A stretch of 64,000 nucleotides of DNA, from positions 802,437 to 866,436 of the forward strand of contig NZ_JARGZF010000001.1 in the NCBI RefSeq assembly GCF_029222705.1, written 5' to 3'. This DNA comes from Knoellia sp. p5-6-4 (lineage in GTDB: Bacteria > Actinomycetota > Actinomycetes > Actinomycetales > Dermatophilaceae). Under the pieces are notes generated by a model. That model was not told where the DNA came from, did not search any database, and saw only the letters and a program-made list of their open reading frames with translations. The stretch's first letter is position 1, and each line of letters begins with the position of its first letter. The position numbers and the translations under genes were made by a program. Shown here in pieces: positions 34,694 through 44,216 of this stretch.

Positions 34694-35812
34694 ATGGCAA
34701 TGGCCAGCACCCCCCACGGCGAACCCTTGGTCGACGTCGTGATTCCTGTTCACTCAGATGCTCGCCCCCTGGAGCGGGCCATCAGATCAGTGGTCGACGG
34801 TGGCCTGCCTCTCGCGCCTCACAGTGGAGGTGTCCGCATCACTGTGGTGTGCCACAACGTGGCACCCGAGCGCATCCGTGCCTCGATCTCCCCTCCCTAC
34901 CGAGACCTCGCCCGCCTGCTCGAGCTTCACGACCCACACAGGAGTCCCGCCGGGCCGCGCAACCATGGACTGCGGTCGAGCACCGCCACGTATGTCTCCT
35001 TCCTGGACAGCGACGACTACTTCCAGCCTGGAGCGCTCGCGCGTTGGGTAGCGGTGGCAGAGAGACACGGCTCCGATTTCGTGATCCCTCGGGTTGAGGA
35101 TGACCGCGGGCACGCACTGCGCTCGCCGTTACCGCGGTTCCTCCGGAAGCGAAAGGTCGACGGCCTCAAGGATCGGCTCTTCTACAGGACCGTCATGTTC
35201 GGCCTGCATCGCAGGGAGTTCACCCGCGCCAAGCAGCTCAGCTTCAACTGCAACGTGGTCACCGGGGAAGACCTGGAGTTCGGTCTCCGGATCTACTTCA
35301 GCGACGCTCGGATTGACTGCGTCCCCACCGCCCCCGGCTATGTGCTGAGCGACGATGCCACCGATCGCGTTCGTGCGGCACCCCGGCCGGTGCGTGAGGA
35401 CCTACAGGCCTGTTGCAGCCTCGTGGCGAACCCGTGGTTCCGAAGGCTCTCCGAGTCCGAACGGACCGCCATCGTCGTGAAGCTCATCCGAGTGCACGTC
35501 CTCGGCGCCGTCTCGGATCGTCGTGCCAGCGACCTGTGGACGGGCGAGGAGCGACGTGACCTGAGCTGCGTCTCGTCCGAAATCCTCGGGGCGGCGCCAC
35601 ACGCCCGTCACTACCTGTCTGTCGCTGAGGACCGCCTGCTCTCTTGGGCCCTGGATGCGTCTGCCACCGACGACGGCATCCGGCGTTCCGACCTGAGTCA
35701 GCACTCTGTCTTGCACCTGCGATGGGACCTCCTGGTCGCGGCCTCCCCCCGCTGCTCGCTCAGCCGAGACGCACCCCTGCGGATGTTCCTGGCCAAGGCA
35801 CTCGTTCGCTGA
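34694..35812 (+). CDS. family 2 glycosyltransferase
   Basis: 372 residues. GT-A fold start VDVVIPVHSDARPLERAIRS, sugar-nucleotide region SPAGPRNHGLRSSTATYVSF and metal-binding LDSDDYF. It has no TM segment, so a soluble or peripheral cytoplasmic enzyme that adds a sugar to a glycan or lipid acceptor. Two ATGs (34694, 34700) are possible. GC is visibly lower (mid-60s by eye) than in the secreted propeller gene 17 nt upstream. It is the first GT of the surface-glycan region. Confidence 0.85.
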   Translation: MAMASTPHGEPLVDVVIPVHSDARPLERAIRSVVDGGLPLAPHSGGVRITVVCHNVAPERIRASISPPYRDLARLLELHDPHRSPAGPRNHGLRSSTATYVSFLDSDDYFQPGALARWVAVAERHGSDFVIPRVEDDRGHALRSPLPRFLRKRKVDGLKDRLFYRTVMFGLHRREFTRAKQLSFNCNVVTGEDLEFGLRIYFSDARIDCVPTAPGYVLSDDATDRVRAAPRPVREDLQACCSLVANPWFRRLSESERTAIVVKLIRVHVLGAVSDRRASDLWTGEERRDLSCVSSEILGAAPHARHYLSVAEDRLLSWALDASATDDGIRRSDLSQHSVLHLRWDLLVAASPRCSLSRDAPLRMFLAKALVR

Positions 35813-35813
35813 G

Positions 35814-35838
35814 CCTCGGCTGATCTGCCACGCCGAGG
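35814..35838 (+). terminator. 7-bp hairpin after GT2 gene
   Basis: CCTCGGC and GCCGAGG around an 11-nt loop, directly after the stop. Modest stem, no T-tract. Confidence 0.4.
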
Positions 35839-35965
35839 GCAGGTCGGCGGGTGCCGGTGACCGTGTTTCACCCTTCTGGATGAGGTGCTTGACGCCCCGC
35901 TGCCGCAGCGTTGCCCGGGGAAGCGGGCGTGCCGTCTCCGTCAGACTGCGAGGGAAGGACTTGCT

Positions 35966-36475
35966 GTGACCGCGAAGAGCGACTTCACCGAGGAAGAGTG
36001 GTCGCGGATCGTGCGGGCGCCGCTGGTCGCCGGGATGGCGATCTCGCTGGCCGACCCCGGCGGACCCATCGAGGCGGCGAAGGAGTCGATGTCAGCGATC
36101 AAGAGCGCGACGAACCCCCCGAGCCGTGAGCAGCTCCTGGCCGAGGTGGCGCTCGAGGTGCAGGCCATGACCCAGCAGCGGCAGAACCCCCTCAGCGGCT
36201 ACCGCCCCACAGCCGAGGGCAGCCCGCCCGGTGAGCAGGTGCTCGACGAGCTGCGCGAGGTGCAGGCCATCGTGGCGGCCAAGGCCACGCCCGACGAGGC
36301 GGCAGCCTTCGGGCGGTGGCTGGTCGCCTCGGCGCAGGGCGCTGCCGAGGCAGCCAAGGAGGGCGGGTTCATGGGGTTCGGCGCGGAGCAGGTCAGCGAA
36401 CGTGAGCAGGCGATGCTCGACCAGGTGCAAGAGGCCGTGTCCGCGGAGGCGGGCCCGGCGTCACCCGCCGACTGA
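35966..36475 (+). CDS. unknown helical cytoplasmic protein
   Basis: 169 residues, predicted all-helical, with no signal or TM. Recognisable blocks are DFTEEEWSRIVRAPLVAGMA near the N-terminus and DEAAAFGRWLVASAQGAAEA in the second half. GTG 35966 has AAGGA 8 nt upstream. The spacing of acidic and hydrophobic residues recalls conserved actinobacterial hypotheticals that start with E-E-W-x-R-I/V, but I cannot name a family or role. It stands alone between a GT gene and a small zinc-ribbon-like ORF. Confidence 0.72.
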   Translation: MTAKSDFTEEEWSRIVRAPLVAGMAISLADPGGPIEAAKESMSAIKSATNPPSREQLLAEVALEVQAMTQQRQNPLSGYRPTAEGSPPGEQVLDELREVQAIVAAKATPDEAAAFGRWLVASAQGAAEAAKEGGFMGFGAEQVSEREQAMLDQVQEAVSAEAGPASPAD

Positions 36476-36524
36476 CACAGATCCCCGCCGTCTCGCAGGG
36501 ATGTGGCGAAATCCATGCGTGCTC

Positions 36525-36557
36525 TTGACCGAGCCCTGAACCGGGGCTGCGTACCTT
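36525..36557 (+). promoter_or_regulatory. promoter for small CxxC ORF
   Basis: TTGACC at 36525-36530 and TACCTT (TANNNT) at 36552-36557, then 7 nt to the ATG. The -35/-10 spacing of 21 nt is longer than usual, so the -35 is uncertain. Confidence 0.5.
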
Positions 36558-36564
36558 GCCGCCC

Positions 36565-36714
36565 ATGCCTCTGCGAGACCAATGCCCCGTGTGCTGGTGG
36601 TCGGTGCGCTGCGACGACGGGAAGGTCGTCGAGCACGACCGCGACTCCTACGGCCAGCTCGAGCGCTGCCCCGGTTCGGACAAGCCCGTAGCAGCGGGAG
36701 TCGCGGCCGCCTGA
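36565..36714 (+). CDS. small zinc-ribbon-like protein
   Basis: 49 residues. CPVC at 7-10, Cys16, His24 and Cys35 in ERCPGSDKP give a C-x2-C...H...C-P-G-S pattern. Tiny actinobacterial (and phage) zinc-binding proteins often show the same pattern, with a CPGS ending. The start is supported by a TANNNT box 7 nt upstream. It has coding-like GC at third positions and stops just before the convergent BY-kinase gene. Function unknown. Confidence 0.6.
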   Translation: MPLRDQCPVCWWSVRCDDGKVVEHDRDSYGQLERCPGSDKPVAAGVAAA

Positions 36715-36730
36715 GGCCCGTCGGGCAGGG

Positions 36731-38173
36731 TCAGCGCGCGGCAGGCTCGCTGACCACCGGCCGCTCGGCCGGCGACGCGGTGGAGCGGCCGGCCGGCCGC
36801 GAGGCGTAGTCGCCGCTGTAGTAGCCGGCGCTCGAGCTCTTGGGCGAGACGCGGTTGAGCACCACCCCGAGGGTGTGGCCGTTGACGGCGGCCAGGTTCG
36901 CGAGCGCGTCGCGCAGCTGCGTGTCGAGGGTCTGACCCGCGCTCACCACCACGAGCGCGCCGTCGGCCGAGGCGGTGAGCACGGCGGCATCGGTCACCGG
37001 CAGCAGCGGCGGCGCGTCGACGATCACGGTGTAGTCCTCGGCCAGCCGCTCGAGCAGCCTGCGCATCGCCTTGGAGCCCAGCATCTCGCTGGGGTTCGGC
37101 GGCACCCGCCCGGCGGCGAGCACGACGAGGTTGGGCAGGCCACCCACCTGCTGGGCGACCTCCTCGAAGTGCACGCTGCCAATGAGCACGTCGGTGAGCC
37201 CGAGGCCCTCGATCAGCCCGAAGCTGTCGGCGAGCACCGGCCGGCGCAGGTCGCCGTCGATGAGCACGACCCGCCGGTCCGACATCGACAGCGCGGCGGC
37301 GAGGTTCATCGCCACGGTCGACTTGCCGTCGCCGGGCAGCGGGCTGGTGACCACGATGACCCGCGGTGGGTTGTCGATGTCCATGAACTGCAGGTTGGTG
37401 CGCAGCTTGAGGAACGACTCCGCCGAGTGGACCGGGTCCTTGTCCTTGCGCGGACCGGTGACCACGAGCGGCACCAGGCCGCCCTTCTTGCGCACCAGGG
37501 CGGGGGTCTCGGGGATCGCGCCGGCGACGGTGACGCCGAAGGCGCGCTCCACGAGCTCGGGTTCGCGCACCCGCCGGTCGAGCTGGCTGCGCAGCAGCGC
37601 GTAGCCGAGGCCGAGCATCAGCCCGAGCACGAAGCCGAGCGCGAGGTTGCGCTGCGTGTTGGGCGAGACCGGCGCGGTCGGCAGCGCGGCCGACTCGATC
37701 GGCACGATCCGCAGGGCCTGCTCCGCCTTGCCGGTCGGGTTCTCGACGGCCTGCACCTGGCGGGCCAGCGCGGCCACCCACGCGTCGGCGAGCTGCTGCG
37801 CCTCCACAGGGGTGGCTGCGCGGGCGCTGACCTTGATGGACACGGTGTCGAGCGGCTGCTTGACCGTGATGCGCCCGATGAGGCCGGCCGGCTGGGCGTC
37901 GAGGCCCAGCGTCTTGATGACGTCCTGCGCGGTAGCCCGGCTCTTGGCGAGGTCGACATAGGAGGTGGCGCGCGACTTGGCCAGCGAGTCGCCCACCGAG
38001 GCCTCACCGGGGTTCGTCGCGGTGCCCGCACTGACGAACCCGCTGGCGTCGGCCTGGTAGACCTTCGGCGTGGCAAGGCTGACCCCCGCTGCGGCGGCGA
38101 CGCCGAGCAGCACGAACGCGACGATGCCCCGCCAGTGGGCACGGGCGACGCGCAGGTAGTCGGTGAGTTCCAC
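36731..38173 (-). CDS. Wzz/BY-kinase fusion: polysaccharide chain-length regulator and tyrosine autokinase
   Basis: 480 residues. The Wzz domain has TM1 ~15-33 and TM2 ~175-192 around an extracellular helical part. The cytoplasmic BY-kinase has Walker A VVTSPLPGDGKSTVAMNLAA, Walker A' VVLIDGDLRRPVLAD and Walker B DYTVIVDAPPLLPVTDA. The C-terminal tail has Tyr residues (GYYSGDYASRP) as likely autophosphorylation sites. This one-piece form is usual in actinobacteria. It controls polymer length and export of Wzy-dependent polysaccharide, fitting the wzx/wzy-like genes at 50.8-53.2 kb. It starts with GTG and is divergent from the HprK-like operon. Confidence 0.93.
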   Translation of the reverse strand: MELTDYLRVARAHWRGIVAFVLLGVAAAAGVSLATPKVYQADASGFVSAGTATNPGEASVGDSLAKSRATSYVDLAKSRATAQDVIKTLGLDAQPAGLIGRITVKQPLDTVSIKVSARAATPVEAQQLADAWVAALARQVQAVENPTGKAEQALRIVPIESAALPTAPVSPNTQRNLALGFVLGLMLGLGYALLRSQLDRRVREPELVERAFGVTVAGAIPETPALVRKKGGLVPLVVTGPRKDKDPVHSAESFLKLRTNLQFMDIDNPPRVIVVTSPLPGDGKSTVAMNLAAALSMSDRRVVLIDGDLRRPVLADSFGLIEGLGLTDVLIGSVHFEEVAQQVGGLPNLVVLAAGRVPPNPSEMLGSKAMRRLLERLAEDYTVIVDAPPLLPVTDAAVLTASADGALVVVSAGQTLDTQLRDALANLAAVNGHTLGVVLNRVSPKSSSAGYYSGDYASRPAGRSTASPAERPVVSEPAAR

Positions 38174-38253
38174 AGCCGGTGAGTCCCCTCAAGAGTGCGC
38201 CGACGGGCGGCGCGAAGTCAGCGATTCGGAGGCTAACCGCCACTTCGCCCCCC

Positions 38254-38259
38254 TAGGGT
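38254..38259 (+). promoter_or_regulatory. TANNNT -10 box for HprK/PqqD operon
   Basis: TAGGGT, 6 nt, then GTG 38266. The GTG at 38260 touches the box and so is unlikely to be used. Confidence 0.6.
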
Positions 38260-38265
38260 GTGAAT

Positions 38266-39093
38266 GTGGCAATTCGACCCGACCTCCCGAGGGGGCACGC
38301 CGTCCGTCTGGTCGCCCTCGGCGCCACGGTGGAGGTGCGGGTCGACGGCGACCGGGCCGACGACGCCGCGGCCGAGATCGAGCGGGTCTGGCACCTGTGC
38401 GCCGCGCCGGACGCCGGCCCCGTCGACGCGGTGGTGCACGCCACGTGCGACAACGCCAGCGCCAGCCTCGCCGACATCGATGCCGGCGTGGTCCAGGGGC
38501 GGAGCCTGCCGGATCTCATGCAGGCGCTCACCCAGGCGGTGACCCGCGCGGCGATCGACGCGCAGAAGGGCCGGCTCGTCATGCTCCACGCCGCCGGCAT
38601 CCAGTGCCCCGACACCGGCGCCGTCGTCGCCCTGGTCGGCCCTGGGGGCACCGGCAAGACCACGCTCATCCGCACGCTGTGCCCCGGCCGCGGCTACGTC
38701 ACCGACGAGACGGTCGCCGTCACCGGCGACGACACCGTGCTCCCCTACCCCAAGCCGCTGTCCGTGCGGCGCGATCTCGGCAGCCTCTGGAAGGACGAGA
38801 CCGACCCGCTCGAGTTCGGCGTGCTGGAGCCGATGCGGCCCGCGCCGTTGGCGGCGATCGTGATCCTCGACCGCCAGGACGGGTATGCCGGTCCGCCGGC
38901 TGTGGAGCCCCTGTCCACCCTCGATGCCATCGCCGCGCTCACCCCGGAGACCTCGCACCTGCCCGAGATGGACAAGCCGTTGCAGCGGATGGCTGCCCTG
39001 TGCGACAACGTCGGTGGCGTCATGCGGGTCACCTACGCCGAGGCCGAGCACCTCGCCCCGCTGGTGCACGGCTGGCTGGGGGCCGGGTCGTGA
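38266..39093 (+). CDS. HprK-related P-loop kinase-like protein
   Basis: 275 residues. The HprK-C-like core is LVMLHAAGIQ, Walker A VALVGPGGTGKTTLIRTL (Lys131), then YVTDETVAV and LPYPKPLSVRRDLG. These match the order H-A-A/G...GxxGxGKS/T...S/TDE...P-K-P of HPr kinase/phosphorylase relatives. The N-terminal ~100 residues are variable and there is no CheY or DRTGG domain. HprK-related proteins recur with PqqD-like and nucleotidyltransferase genes in exopolysaccharide loci and some lasso-peptide clusters (family knowledge). The phospho-acceptor here is unknown. The start was set by the -10 box. The stop overlaps the PqqD-like start (GTGA). Confidence 0.8.
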   Translation: MAIRPDLPRGHAVRLVALGATVEVRVDGDRADDAAAEIERVWHLCAAPDAGPVDAVVHATCDNASASLADIDAGVVQGRSLPDLMQALTQAVTRAAIDAQKGRLVMLHAAGIQCPDTGAVVALVGPGGTGKTTLIRTLCPGRGYVTDETVAVTGDDTVLPYPKPLSVRRDLGSLWKDETDPLEFGVLEPMRPAPLAAIVILDRQDGYAGPPAVEPLSTLDAIAALTPETSHLPEMDKPLQRMAALCDNVGGVMRVTYAEAEHLAPLVHGWLGAGS

Positions 39094-39350
39094 GGGCGCG
39101 TCGGGTGCCGGTGCAGGACGAGGTCGTCCGCAACGGCGAGTCGGTGGTGCTGCTGGGTCGGCAGGTGATCCGCTTGTCGGCGATCGGCACCACGCTGCTG
39201 GAGCTGACCGGCGAGTGGCGCGAGGTCGACGACCTGACCGTCGACCTCACCGACCGGTTCGGCCACCCGCCCGAGGGCTACAGCGCGACGGACATGACCG
39301 AGGCGGCGCTGCAGGCGCTGCACGCGCAGGGGCTGGTGGAGCTTGGCTGA
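39090..39350 (+). CDS. PqqD-like (RRE-fold) protein 1
   Basis: 86 residues. The PqqD pattern is VPVQDEVVRNGESVVLLG, then a beta wing, IRLSAIGTTLLELTGEWR and a C-terminal helix pair (TEAALQALHAQGLVELG). GTG 39090 overlaps the kinase stop by four bases. PqqD domains bind leader peptides of RiPP precursors and present them to modifying enzymes. Here no precursor or radical-SAM enzyme is adjacent, so the bound partner may be a protein or the kinase itself (inference). Confidence 0.82.
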   Translation: MRARRVPVQDEVVRNGESVVLLGRQVIRLSAIGTTLLELTGEWREVDDLTVDLTDRFGHPPEGYSATDMTEAALQALHAQGLVELG

Positions 39351-40281
39351 GACCGCCGAGCTGCGCATGTCAGAGGCGGTGCCCCTGGCCCACGCCCTGG
39401 TGGCAAGGCTCGCGGAGCTCGAGGACGTCCGCCTCCTCTTCGTGAAGGGCCCGACCGCGGTGGCCCTCGGCGCCCGCCCGCCACGTCCGTCGACCGACGT
39501 GGACGTGCTGTGCGAGCCCGGTGGCATGGAGCGGCTGGGGGCTGCGCTGGAGCGGTGCGGCTGGCGCCGGCGGGTGCCGAAGAGCAGCGTGCATCAGCTC
39601 GAGCATGCAGCGAAGTACCTCTTCGAGCACTCGGTGCACTACATCCACGACGAGTGGCCGTGCGACCTCGACATCCATTTCAACTTCCCCGGCTTCCTCG
39701 CGCCCGATGACGTGGTGTTCGAGGAGCTGTGGAGGCGCCGGACGACGGTCGACGTCGCGCACTGGCCTGTCCCGAGTGCAGACCTGCTCGGGCAGGCTGC
39801 GGTTGTCGCCCTGCACAGCCTGCGCGACCCGCAGTTCGCCCACACCAGTCCTGACCCCAGCTTCGTCGCGGAGTCCCTTGAGCGACAAGGGCCAGAGGCA
39901 GTTGAGGCGTTCGCGCAGCTGGCCGCCGCCACCGGCAGCGCGGAGACGCTGCGTCCGCTGTTGGAGCGTCTCGGCGTTCCGCGGGTGGAGAGCACCGTCG
40001 ACCCCGAACTGGTGCGGCGCTGGCAGGTTCGTCAACAGAACGCCGGCGCCTACACCACGTCATGGCTCATCGAACTGCGCCACCGGCCCTGGCGGGAGAA
40101 GCCGCGGCTGATCTGGCACGCACTCCTTCTGCCGTCTGACCAGCTGTTCAGCACCAACATCGGTATGCCGCGGACGCGGCGGAACACGGCCCGACTCCAG
40201 CTTCAGCGGTGGCTACGCGCCGCCCGCCACCTCCCCCGCGGCCTGCGAGCCGCGCGTCGCGCCGAGGAGCAGGTGCGATGA
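39343..40281 (+). CDS. NTP_transf_5-type nucleotidyltransferase-like protein
   Basis: 312 residues. VRLLFVKGPTAVALGARPPR, then PSTDVDVLCEP, is the K-G...R-x-x-x-D-x-D signature of the uncharacterised NTP_transf_5 family (pol-beta fold). The later DEWPCDLDIHFNFPGFLAPD supplies the third acidic residue. The C-terminus is helical and basic (RARLQ...RAARRAEE region). A TTG at 39343 overlaps the PqqD-like stop; ATG 39367 is an alternative start. It is tightly linked to HprK-like and two PqqD-like genes. The substrate is unknown; a nucleotidyl or phospho-transfer to a protein or glycan carrier is possible. Confidence 0.8.
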   Translation: MAETAELRMSEAVPLAHALVARLAELEDVRLLFVKGPTAVALGARPPRPSTDVDVLCEPGGMERLGAALERCGWRRRVPKSSVHQLEHAAKYLFEHSVHYIHDEWPCDLDIHFNFPGFLAPDDVVFEELWRRRTTVDVAHWPVPSADLLGQAAVVALHSLRDPQFAHTSPDPSFVAESLERQGPEAVEAFAQLAAATGSAETLRPLLERLGVPRVESTVDPELVRRWQVRQQNAGAYTTSWLIELRHRPWREKPRLIWHALLLPSDQLFSTNIGMPRTRRNTARLQLQRWLRAARHLPRGLRAARRAEEQVR

Positions 40282-40571
40282 CCCGGAACGACGCAGCGTG
40301 GTCGCGCTCAGCCGACGTGGCTTTCGTCGACGACGACGAACGCATCGTCCTCCTCGACCTCGGCAACCCGCCATGCCGTCCACGCCTGCTGAAGGGGCCG
40401 ACCGCCGCCATCTGGCGCCTGCTGCGACGACCGCGCACCCTCAGCAGCCTCATGCATGAGCTGGACTGCCTCGATCACCGCCCCACGCCAGACTCCGATG
40501 CCCTCGAGGCGTTGCTCGGCGCCCTGGTCCAGCACGGACTGGTGCGGTCGGAGCACGACCTCAGATCTTGA
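40278..40571 (+). CDS. PqqD-like (RRE-fold) protein 2
   Basis: 97 residues. VAFVDDDERIVLLDLGNPP, then KGPTAAIWRLLRRPRTLSSL and a final helix (ALEALLGALVQHGLVRSEHD), again the PqqD wing and helix-turn-helix order. It is clearly diverged from PqqD-like 1. ATG 40278 overlaps the nucleotidyltransferase stop (ATGA). It ends 11 nt inside the converging gene for a secreted protein. Two PqqD-like subunits in one operon suggest two clients or a heterodimer. Confidence 0.72.
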   Translation: MTRNDAAWSRSADVAFVDDDERIVLLDLGNPPCRPRLLKGPTAAIWRLLRRPRTLSSLMHELDCLDHRPTPDSDALEALLGALVQHGLVRSEHDLRS

Positions 40572-41028
40572 AGGTCACCGAGCCGGTGGTCCTGCCCTCG
40601 TCCACCGTGTAGGTGAAGGTGTACGTGGCGGCCTTGGGCGTCTTGCCCTGGTAGTCCCACGTGATCGGGCCCGTGGCTGCGCTGCCCCCGGCTCCCACCA
40701 CCGAGGTCTGAGGCAGCCCTGCCAGGTAGACGCCGCCCTCATCGTTGCGGGCAGAGGAAGTGACCGTCAGCACCTGCACCGTTCCCTGGCCGGTTCCGGT
40801 GTTCGAGAAGGTCAGCACGAACTCGACCTTGCCCGTCGGTCCGCCGGTCTTGGTCGCCGTGACGGTGGGCTGGCCGATCTGCGCGTATCCCGAGCCAGCG
40901 GCGGCAGGGGCTGCGACAGCGGCCATGACAACGGGCACGGACCAGGCCATGGCGCGGTTGACGGTCCGGCGGTCCAGCTCGACGGCGTCAGCGATAGCCT
41001 TGTTGAGCTGGGTCTCGTCCCTGCGCAT
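40561..41028 (-). CDS. small secreted beta-sandwich-like protein
   Basis: 155 residues. A ~26-residue charged N-terminus (MRRDETQLNKAIADAVELDR) precedes a hydrophobic export segment (AMAWSVPVVMAAVAAPAAA). A ~110-residue Thr/Gly-rich beta domain follows (PTGKVEFVLTFSNTGTGQGT...GSVTFKI), like DUF11/Ig-type surface modules. The long n-region is similar to that of SipW-type surface proteins, though no SipW is nearby. GGGGGAAAC precedes the ATG. It converges on, and overlaps by 11 nt, the PqqD-like 2 gene, making it a candidate client of that operon (inference only). No known family assigned. Confidence 0.72.
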   Translation of the reverse strand: MRRDETQLNKAIADAVELDRRTVNRAMAWSVPVVMAAVAAPAAAGSGYAQIGQPTVTATKTGGPTGKVEFVLTFSNTGTGQGTVQVLTVTSSARNDEGGVYLAGLPQTSVVGAGGSAATGPITWDYQGKTPKAATYTFTYTVDEGRTTGSVTFKI

Positions 41029-41220
41029 GTTTCCCCCTGCAGCGGGCGGCAGGCCCCTGCGCCTGTCGCGTTGGGGAGAAACTAACCAAGAACGTCAGGA
41101 AACACCATGGCTTAGTAAAGACTTGTTAAAGGAATGGCCCTGATTGTCCATTTCTGGGCGCTATGGACACCGTTAGGACCGAAAAGCGCCTCGTCCGTTC
41201 GGCCCATGGGGTCAGCAACT

Positions 41221-41645
41221 TCAGGCGTTCGGGACCACCGATGGCAGGGCTTTGGCCAATGACTCACGCCAGTCCGGCAAGGGGGCTAGACGAGCCATCC
41301 GCCACGAGTCGTGGCCCCGCACGCTGTAGGCCGGGCGGGGCGCCGGTCGCGGGCACGCATCAGCGTTCGTTGGCTCCACCCACAGCCGGGTCGAGACCCA
41401 GGAGCCGGAAGTTCTACTGCGTGAAGCCGTGCCAGGTCGTCTCACCCTGCGACGTGCCGTGCCACACGCCGAACGGCGCGTTCAACGTCACGAGCCGCAC
41501 GATGGCGTCAGCCCGATCGACGGTCCACGTCGGCTGCCCGCGCTGGTCGTCGACCAGCCAGGGTCTCCCGCTCGCCGGCCAACCCAGCCATGGTCTTGAC
41601 GAAGTTGCCGCCACAGGCCGCCGGCTCCGGCGACCAGCCAGCGGA
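41221..41645 (-). pseudogene. rmlD: rmlD (dTDP-4-dehydrorhamnose reductase) remnant
   Basis: Pieces of the RmlD C-terminal half appear in different frames in the right order. GGNFVKTMAGLAGERETL comes first, then WLVDDQRGQPTWTVDRADAI with APFGVWHGTSQGETTWHGF, an in-frame TAG at 41414-41416, NFRLLGLDP, and after another shift PRPAPRPAYSVRGHDSWR with LAPLPDWRESLAKAL. The N-terminal NAD-binding half is absent; the remnant begins right after the rmlB stop. At least two frameshifts, one stop and a large deletion rule out a single sequencing error. The normal enzyme makes dTDP-L-rhamnose. Confidence 0.85.
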
Positions 41646-41648
41646 GCG

Positions 41649-43563
<1,915 letters not shown>

Positions 43564-44012
43564 GTGGACATCCGACCCCTGAAGCTTCGAGGTCACCCCC
43601 GAACAGTTCGCTGACCCGCGGCATCCACTACGCCGACGCGCCGCCGTCCCAGGCGAAATACGTCACCGCCGTCAGCGGCTCCTTCATCGACTTCTTCGTC
43701 GACGTCCGGGTCAGCGCCCCCGCCTTCGGCCTGTGGGACTCCGTCGTGCTCGACACCGAGGACAGCAAGGCGGTCTACCTGCCCGAGGGCATGGACACGC
43801 CCTGTTCACGCTCGAGGACGACTCGACGGTCCTCTTCTTGTGTTCGACGCCGTTCACGCCTGGCCGCGAACGCACAGTGCACCCGCTCGACGCCGAGATC
43901 CGCCTTGAGATCCCGGCCGGCATCGTGCTGGTCACCGCCGCCTGACCCGGGGAGCAGGGGCCCGCCAACTACGCATGCCGCGTGCGTGGAGTTCTACGAC
44001 TCCCTCGACTAA
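43564..44012 (+). pseudogene. rmlC: rmlC (dTDP-4-dehydrorhamnose 3,5-epimerase) remnant
   Basis: Fragments in order but in changing frames: VDIRPLKL at the rmlA junction, EVTPEQFADPR, then GIHYADAPPSQAKYVTAVSG with DFFVDVRVSAPAFGLWDSVV and YLPEGM. After a one-base shift come HALFTLEDDSTVLFLCSTPF and VHPLDAEIRLEIP, and finally the tail AACVEFYDSLD before TAA. About 35 residues including the catalytic His-containing LRGIH lead-in are missing, and the C-terminal third is deleted. Clear decay of the cupin epimerase. Confidence 0.85.
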
Positions 44013-44078
44013 CGATCGGATCACGTCACCTAGTCCGTTTGGTCAAGTTTCCGTCCCATGGATACCGGCCGCGCATGC

Positions 44079-44099
44079 CCGCAGGTCGTTGACCTGCGG
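44079..44099 (+). terminator. 9-bp hairpin after rmlC remnant
   Basis: CCGCAGGTC-GTT-GACCTGCGG perfect stem, 118 nt before the next gene. It may end rmlA transcription or shape the leader of the next operon. Confidence 0.5.
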
Positions 44100-44216
44100 A
44101 AACCCGGTTATGGCCCGAGGCTCCGCAGACCGAGACATGTCCCGTTCTGTACGGACTTGCCGGTAAACTCCACGCTGGCTCTCGGGGGAGCCACCAGCAG
44201 GGGAGGTCACTGACAC

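Noticed and set aside
38163-39350. A 395-codon open frame starting before the HprK-like gene
   Set aside because: Only its last 86 codons (from GTG 39090) look like a protein (PqqD fold). The rest is out of frame with the real kinase gene.
43564-43945. Two short overlapping open frames as separate new genes
   Set aside because: Together they reconstruct RmlC motifs in shifted frames, so a pseudogene is the simpler reading.
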